From Rhynchosporium graminicola (Eukaryota; Ascomycota; Leotiomycetes; Helotiales; Ploettnerulaceae), in the NCBI GenBank assembly GCA_900074885.1, contig FJUW01000026.1:62001-126000 (forward strand): DNA of 64,000 bases, in the 5' to 3' direction. The translations under genes were made by a program, and so were the position numbers. Below are positions 57,820 to 64,000 of the stretch, in pieces. Position 1 is the stretch's first letter; each line of letters starts with the position of its first letter. Below the pieces are notes generated by a model. That model made no database searches. It saw nothing but the letters and a program-made list of their open reading frames with translations, and was not told the origin of the DNA.

Positions 57820-58424
57820 ATGAGTCGAGGCGGCAAACTTGCACCCGAGGTCAATCGGTGAGTTATGCTCTTGATGGGATGCGGGGAATGCGATGATGCA
57901 GTTGCACCATGCTGACTTCTGTGCCCAGAGCTTTGTTCGTCAAGAATCTAAGGTTCGTCGATATTACCGAGATATTCTGTCGCAGATGGATGGGAAGGAT
58001 TAAGGGCATACTGACTGGGAATAGCTACAACGTCGCAGTCGAGGAACTCTTCGATCTGTTTGGCAAGTTCGGTCCTATCCGGTTTGTCCACGCCACGCCC
58101 ATTCTCGGGGAACCAGTAACCAGTGTTAATCAATCGCAGGCAAATTCGTCAAGGGATCGCAAACAACACCAAGGGCACCGCATTCGTGGTCTACGAGGAC
58201 GTAATGGATGCAAAGCAGGCGTGCGACAAGCTGAACGGATTCAACTTCCAGAATCGGTATCTCGTTGGTATGTACACGCGAAGCCAAGACTAGGCACACG
58301 ACCATCCCTAATCTTACCCACAGTACTATATCACCAACCAGACAAGATGGTTCAATCGAAAAAGGACATGGAAGCCCGCAAGGAGAATTTAGAGCAGCTC
58401 AAAAAGCAGCACGGTATCGAATAA
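57820..58424 (+). CDS. SF3B6: Splicing factor 3B subunit 6 (SF3b14/p14)
   Basis: Small RRM protein of the U2 snRNP SF3b complex that lies at the branch-point adenosine. There are five exons: 57820-57857, 57929-57952, 58025-58081, 58140-58267 and 58324-58424, giving 115 residues, the normal fungal size. The start is [16 protein letters not shown]2 is LFVKNL (ending at the second intron, [16 protein letters not shown]). RNP1 is GTAFVVYE, followed by the family-specific [20 protein letters not shown] and the C-terminal KKQHGIE. Four introns in 605 bp is dense, and one exon has only 24 nt. Confidence 0.93.
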
Positions 58425-59549
58425 CAAATAGACGGGTCTGCGAATCGGTCACCAAGAGAACAGGAACGAACACGTTCCCCCCGTTCACGACCTCGAGACG
58501 CGACAATATCATCCTCATCCACCAAGCCCATCACAGGCCCGTCTACTTCGCAGCGCATGTCCGAGAGCAGGAAGGGCAGCGTGGGTACCGGCATCGGTGC
58601 TCACTCTCGTCGGCATGAAACTACTTCTTCGAACACGGCTGCTCTTACGACTACGACAAATTCTTCTTTCATTGGTTTCGTTAAGGGTTTACTTCATTTC
58701 AGATAAGGCAGGCGTTTCTTGTTCACGTTGATATTTGGGGATACGCCTGGCTGTAGTCGATCACAACTGTTGGGCTGGGTGGGCAGGCAAAGATGATTTG
58801 AACTCCGTGGATGGCTGGCTAGCTGTCTCGCTGGATGCGATGGATTCTACACGATGACCGGGCTCCTGATTCAGGATTGCTCTGATCTTGCCTTCCTTTA
58901 TGGTAGCCTCTAATTGGCTCGTACGATTTGATAAGTTGCATTGCAAATTGACACCTTTGGCTGATGTCCTCGGACTAGGCACGACGACGCCAAATACTCT
59001 CTTCTAGAGCAATCACACTCACGCTGACATGACTGCATTCGAATCACGCTACTGAGTATCCCTTGGTCCCAGATCATGCGTCCAGCGCAGCATAAGATCT
59101 CATCACTTTTACTCTCACACGACACACTAGTACACAACCACCATGATGTTGTCCGAGGAACATCCTTTCTCCGTCGTCTTACCTACGGCGTACAACTCAC
59201 ACAACCCCACTTCCACGTACACTTCACTTCCACTTCCACACTTCATGCAACTATCCACGTGCCTCTTTAACATTGGACACTAGAAAGCGCCCAAATGATG
59301 TATCACCATCTCCTTCCTACTTAGTCGTAAAATGCGCAAGCCAATAGAATTTTCCCTCATTGACAATCTGTAGCCCCGCTCCTACAGTACCTACCTACCT
59401 ACCTACTTATCTCCCCTCCTCTCACTCGCGCTCCTCCATCTAGTATCCCCCTCCAACCTAAACGTCAACTCACTTAAACTCAATAACATATCACAAACTT
59501 TCCTTTTCCAATTTCTCCAGAGTCTCCAAAGAAACAACGTGAAGTCATA
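58425..59549. other. Intergenic region upstream of the metallothionein-like gene
   Basis: 1.1 kb without a supported gene. An ACCTACCT run lies at 59389-59406. A pyrimidine- and A-rich leader precedes the small gene. No metal-response element was identified with confidence. Confidence 0.45.
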
Positions 59550-59711
59550 ATGCACGGCTCATCATGTCCTAAGTGCGGCGCCTCTTCTGATGGCGGAAAG
59601 AGCTGCGGAAGCTGTGGTGCTGTAAGTTCACCCCTCTCGTCCCGTTCCTCCTCGACTCACCGTGCCCTGCTTTTTATTAATCTACAAAATCAACAGTCGT
59701 GCCCAAACTAG
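59550..59711 (+). CDS. Metallothionein-like small cysteine-rich peptide
   Basis: There are two exons, 59550-59621 and 59697-59711, with a 75-bp intron (GTAAGT...CAACAG) in phase 0, encoding 28 residues. The peptide starts MHGSSCPKCGAS, continues with GGKSCGSCGA and ends SCPN. It has five cysteines, two of them pairs in a C-x2-C pattern, and almost no hydrophobic residues. This is the style of fungal copper/zinc metallothioneins, which chelate metal ions in the cytosol. The start context is ATAATGCACG after a CT/A-rich leader. Support for expression comes from the clean splice sites and a frame that stays cysteine-rich across the junction. The family assignment is inference from composition and size. 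Confidence 0.62.
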   Translation: MHGSSCPKCGASSDGGKSCGSCGAVSSPLSSRSSSTHRALLFINLQNQQSCPN

Positions 59712-61156
59712 AGCTATGGTCGGATGGGAAACCACTCGAAACTCGACTACAAGCTGTACCAACATGTCGCTGCACTTCTTCCTTATAAACGAGTGGATGG
59801 GATGCTGTGGTGGAGCTTTGAGGTCTTGTTAGAGAGACATTTGGGTAGGGGATGGAAGGGGGATAGGGGATGTGATTTTCGAATTTTTCTTTTCTTTGGG
59901 TTGGTTGATAGGGTGGTTGTGAGTGTGGAAGGCGGAGTGTTGGTTGGGATCGAATGGGAGATACCAGGTGCGAGGCGGCTTGGGACGCATGTTATGATGA
60001 TTATTGCGCTGCTGGTATGAGTTTATGAGGAATGTATAATTGATGACTTTCTCAGCTGAAATTGAAGCCTTGTTCTCCCAGTAATTCTGATTACTTATAT
60101 CTACCTGGGTACCCTCACGAGACTGACGATTTGTGAATGCGCTCTCAGCTCTACCGACTGTATCTCTCTGAAGATACAGACGCTCATCGATCGTATTTAG
60201 AATATGTTCTATCGAAAGTGAGATAACGAAAGAGCGTCGGGAAATCAATCGTATAGGTAGATTTGATATAATATCTTCCTACAAGCCTTAGTTCGGACTT
60301 AGTCACTGGCCTTGAGATGGTGCTGCTAAGTATAGATCTCTAACTGATTAATAGTCGCGGAGAATTATAAGTATCTACTAGGCTGGGTACAAGTCTGGAT
60401 CTTGTAAGGCGAAAGACAGTAGTACAAATCTGAGATATCCACAAGGAATCTACATGCACGGGTAGTTGTGGTTTTCATTCGAATCTGTTTGTATGAAAGC
60501 CATCATCTCATATGATTATACACCTACGTCTACGACATCTACTACTTAATCATCTGGACTTACTCCTGTAAACTCTTATAATAGCCCGCGAGATCAGATG
60601 ATCTAGATGTTGAAGATTCTCATGAGTCAGTTTTGCCACGCTAGGTCTGTCTGACCTTGTCACCAATCCCATCCACTCATTCACACCGCTCCGCTCCACT
60701 CCACTCTTCACCACCAAGCATCACATCACATCACATCACAGCCATAGCAGGCTGCAGAGCATGTCATCGACTTCTTGACGTCCATCTGCAGACTATACTC
60801 TACCTGGTTGCTATCTTCGTTTCTCTTCTTCTATTCGTTGTGAATACTTTTGATTGTTTTTATTTACTTTGTCGTAGCGACTGAGCTGCTTTGCGTCGCG
60901 GTGCCACTTGTGATCCAGAAGTACATACAGACGACCGAGGGAGGAGAGTAGGACAAGGAAGGATTTCGCCCCCAGTGCTCAGCAGACTTGACAGGATCGG
61001 ATTGGATTAGAACACCGAAGAGATTGGGAAGGTACGCGCCGATTCGACATCTACCATCGTCCGGTCCGAAAAGACGTCGAAAGGAGAGGAGGGAAGAGAT
61101 ATTGTGTATAGGAAGGATACCAGGACCAATACCTGTCGACCAACACAAGGGCTTCA
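59712..61156. other. Intergenic region, 1.4 kb
   Basis: Open frames at 59724-60020 (+) and 59829-60248 (-) overlap each other and show no domain. About 60240-60620 is AT-rich. A CATCACATCACATCACA run lies near 60718-60738. No RNA gene was recognised. Confidence 0.45.
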
Positions 61157-62421
61157 ATGCTCCCCCCTCCAGGCTTCGCGGCCTCTCTTGTCAGCACCAC
61201 GACACCAACATCTACTCTCTCCGCCACCCTCTCATCACTCACCTCCCTGGCCCTTACAACCCCAACCTCGCTCTCCTCTACAAACACCAAACCACCCCAA
61301 GAACCCGAAAATGGCCAATGCGAACTCTTTGGCTCTTTCGCCATCCTCATTCAAGGGGCTCTCGGGCTCTGCGCCCTCCTCGCCTTAGTTTACAAACGAT
61401 GGCGCGAACGTCCGCAACGTCCTGTCAAGATCTGGTTCTTCGACGTCAGTAAACAGGTTGTGGGCAGTGTGTTGGTGCACATTGCGAATTTGTTGATGAG
61501 TATGCTCAGCAGTGGACAATTTAATATTAGGATAGATGCTAGCTCTGTGGCGACGGTGGCGAGGAGGGTGGGGGATGAGAAGGGGAAGTATGAACCAAAT
61601 CCATGCAGTTTTTATTTGCTGAATTTGGCGATTGATGTAAGTTCCCTTTTCCCGATGTCTACTTTGTTATGCTCCTATCTATACACGGCTATGAGCGTCA
61701 AAGCTAACGCCCCTAACAGACTACAATTGGTATTCCGATCCTCATCCTTCTCCTCCGCGTCCTCACCTCTCTCTTCCAACTCACGCCCCTCGGCTCCCCA
61801 CCAGAATCAATCCGCTCAGGCAACTATGGTCAACCCCCTAAAGCACGGTGGTGGTTCAAGCAATCACTTATCTACTTCATGGGACTCTTGGGCATGAAGA
61901 TCTGCGTTCTGATAATATTCCTTGTGCTTCCTTGGATTTCGAGGGTCGGGGACTGGGCACTGAGATGGACGGAAGGAGATGAAGCTCTGCAGGTCATATT
62001 TGTGATGCTGGTTTTCCCAGTTATCATGAATGCGACTCAATATTATATTATTGATTCGTTCATTCAGAATCAGAAGCCGGAGGGGCATGAAAGGATTCCG
62101 GAAGAGGATTATGAAGAGGAAACTGGAGAGCGAAGCGCTTTCGTTGGAGCTGAGGATCTGGATAGAGAGGATGTGGAGACTGGTGATGACGAGGATAGGG
62201 AGATTAAACCGTTAGGAAACAAGACGGTGGAAACTGTTAAAAGGAAGAAGGGTGGCAGTAGTAGGAGGAGTCCGAAGGCACTGAAGACGGGGAGTAAGGA
62301 TTATGATCCATTGTACGATGGAGAGAGTAGTCCGACCGTGGTGGGCAGTGCTAGTACGAGGGAGGATGAGGGGAGCAAGGAGGAGGATAGTGAGGATGAG
62401 GGGAAACGCGTCAGGAGGTAG
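61157..62421 (+). CDS. Vacuolar/ER membrane protein of the STIMATE (TMEM110-like) family
   Basis: Multi-pass membrane protein of the family that includes human STIMATE and fungal 'vacuolar membrane proteins'. In animals the family member promotes STIM1 at ER-plasma membrane contacts; the fungal role is not established. There are two exons, 61157-61636 and 61720-62421, joined in phase 0 (LNLAID|TTIGIPILIL) by an 83-bp intron, giving 393 residues. After a low-complexity Ser/Thr/Pro N-terminus come CELFGSFAILIQGALGL, YKRWRERPQRPVKIWFFD and KQVVGSVLVHIANLLMS, typical of the family. Further helices follow, GLLGMKICVLIIFLVLPW and VIFVMLVFPVIMNATQYYII. The C-terminal 120 residues are charged and probably cytosolic. 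Confidence 0.87.
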
Positions 62422-64000
62422 TTGATACCACTGGGTAGAGGGCGCGGTTGCAAGATAGAGGTGGTAAGCTTACTACATTGTACAGTGAGCCAGCCCTTGA
62501 GTTGTAGATACGGGGTTAGGCTCTGTTGGCTAGCGATTTTGTGAATTTGGCGAGAGTCTTTCTTGTGCATCCTGCTGTTCTTGTTTTTGTGTTTCATCGC
62601 TGGGCGTTGGGGTAGTACTTTATTTCCTTGCTTTTTCTTTTTTGGAGATATACACAGATTCTTGCATAGCATAGCATTACCAATTTTTTCCTCTTTCCCC
62701 GCAAATGAAATAAATATATGGAAGATTAATCCACCATCATATTTTTTTCCATCTTCAAAAGAAGGGGACGGGGCAAGCGGATTATTTTATATGTGGGAAT
62801 ATGATAAGGCAGTCAGGCGGTTAATCTTGAGCTCACATCTATCTATCTATCTGTCTTATCGAGCGGGCAGTCTGCCAGTGAATCTTTCGACTTTTTCGAC
62901 TTTTTCGACACTTTCGACACTTTCGACACTTCCTCAGCAAGGATCCGAAGATGAGGTGGGATAGCAGGGGAAGGGTTAGCTGGAATGATATGATATGAAA
63001 TGGAATGAAATGGAGGAAATGAATGGAGTGGTACATTGCAGGTCTGGGGTTTCATGAAATTTAACTTACTGATTAGATGGATGGATGGATAGATGGATGG
63101 ATAGATGGTAGGTGTATTGATTCGATTGGAAAAATGGGGTTTGCGAGATGCGGGGGATGATGGATTCTGTGGAAGGAAAGGAAGAAAGGAAGGAAAGAAG
63201 GATGGAGAGGAGAGTTTGGGTTCCTGTGTTTTTGGTGGTATGGTGTGTTTGGGTTGGGGGGTAGGTAGGGCTGAGGAGGGCTGGAGGGTTGGGTTGGATT
63301 GGGTGATTAGGGGTTTGAAACTGTAGTTGGGTTTACGGATGGGTGTGAGTCAAGATGATGAAAGATGGCGCAGGTTTTATCCGGAGATGGGAGGGAGGAG
63401 TGTGTTGTTGTTGTTGTTGGGTGTTTGATGATGGTTGCCGATTTGGATCTTGTTATTGTTGTGGTTTTATTGGCGTCTCACCATTTCTTTAACGTATACC
63501 TTTACAGGAGAGAACTAGTAGCTCGTTCTGTAATCTTGCATGAATCAAGCGGTGTCCCTTTCATTTTCTTTACCTCTATAATCGATTCGGAGAAGGGTCT
63601 TTGGGTGAGATCTGGAGAAAAGCAGCTTTCGGTTTGTGTTGGATGGACTTGAGATGTAAAGTGAATCCTAAGGTTGATGTTGGGATATTTATTAAGAGGC
63701 TAGGTGAAGGAGTAGATGTGCTTATGGGTGGGCTGTCTTCGATTTCGAGTGAAGCAGAGCTTTAGAAATGGGTTTGCGGCTGACGAAGGGTAAGTCCTCA
63801 AACAATGCAGGGCCGAAAACGTATACTTATGGAAGTAGTATTAGTATTACTGACACCTTGATGAGATGTGAAAAATGAATGTTGAGCAGGAAATATATAC
63901 GGTGGAACCTATTAGACGAAGGAATCTTATTAAGCATGAATGGAAGAGTCGTACATGATAGCGCTGTTGAAACAGGCTAGGCAGGCATACCTGATATGAT
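62422..64000. other. Right-edge intergenic region with simple repeats
   Basis: No supported gene. Microsatellites include CTAT (62838-62856), TTTTTCGAC/ACTTTCGAC units (62887-62935), TGGAATGAAA-type (62980-63030) and GATG/GATA (63075-63108). G-rich purine-skewed sequence runs from about 63140 to 63420. The last 300 bp show nothing recognisable. Confidence 0.5.
62887..62935. repeat. TTTCGAC minisatellite-like repeat
   Basis: About five copies of a 9-bp unit that changes from CGACTTTTT to CGACACTTT along the array. It lies downstream of the STIMATE-family gene. Confidence 0.85.

Noticed and set aside
59724..60248. Overlapping frames on both strands after the metallothionein-like gene
   Set aside because: They overlap antisense to each other and have no conserved features; more likely untranslated or intergenic sequence.
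63365..63652. 95-codon hydrophobic plus-strand frame near the right edge
   Set aside because: Valine-rich sequence arises from GTT repeats. It has no family signature and lies in simple-sequence DNA.

Overview
The window is nuclear DNA of a filamentous ascomycete (Pezizomycotina). The reasons are short GT-AG introns with CTAAC/CTGAC-like branch points, ATG22, Rmt2-type arginine methyltransferase, a Reg1-type phosphatase regulator, a Pth11-like rhodopsin-domain membrane protein, a Zn(II)2Cys6 factor, and long, microsatellite-rich intergenic regions. The overall style suggests Leotiomycetes, but that is only an impression. Exon boundaries were set by hand from splice consensus, frame continuity and family motifs.

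Layout. 0.9-2.5 kb: a broken aminoglycoside-phosphotransferase-like gene. 4-12.3 kb: Mediator subunit MED14 (-) and vacuolar effluxer ATG22 (+), separated by a 2.5 kb divergent intergenic region. 12.6-15.6 kb: a decayed cysteine-containing ORF, a duplicated first-exon fragment and an intact SGNH/GDSL hydrolase. 16.8-23.4 kb: a housekeeping block of OST1/ribophorin I (-), hexokinase (+) and Rmt2 (-). 23.8-27.1 kb: two decayed minus-strand genes, an SHMT-like PLP enzyme lacking its lysine and a beta-lactamase-fold serine hydrolase. 28.5-34.7 kb: pyroglutamyl peptidase (+), an unknown protein (-), a three-RRM protein (-) and a secreted carboxylesterase (-). 37.1-42.8 kb: rhodopsin-domain protein (+), SDR (-) and a divergent Zn2Cys6 regulator (+) that carries a GC-AG intron and several lesions. 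44.3-46.5 kb: an AT-rich minisatellite field built as two arrays facing each other. 47.3-48.7 kb: a second SDR (+). 51.3-62.4 kb: Reg1-like PP1 regulator (+), an unknown acidic protein (-), SF3B6/p14 (+), a 28-residue metallothionein-like peptide (+) and a STIMATE-family membrane protein (+).

How it fits together. Conserved single-copy housekeeping genes sit at both ends. Between about 23.8 and 48.7 kb lies an accessory stretch of metabolic genes, decayed genes and repeats. Most premature stops in the decayed genes can be explained by C-to-T changes, as expected from RIP-like mutation, although ordinary decay is not excluded. The most unusual structure is the pair of inverted minisatellite arrays. 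The next most interesting is the duplicated SGNH first exon, which could act as an alternative first exon.
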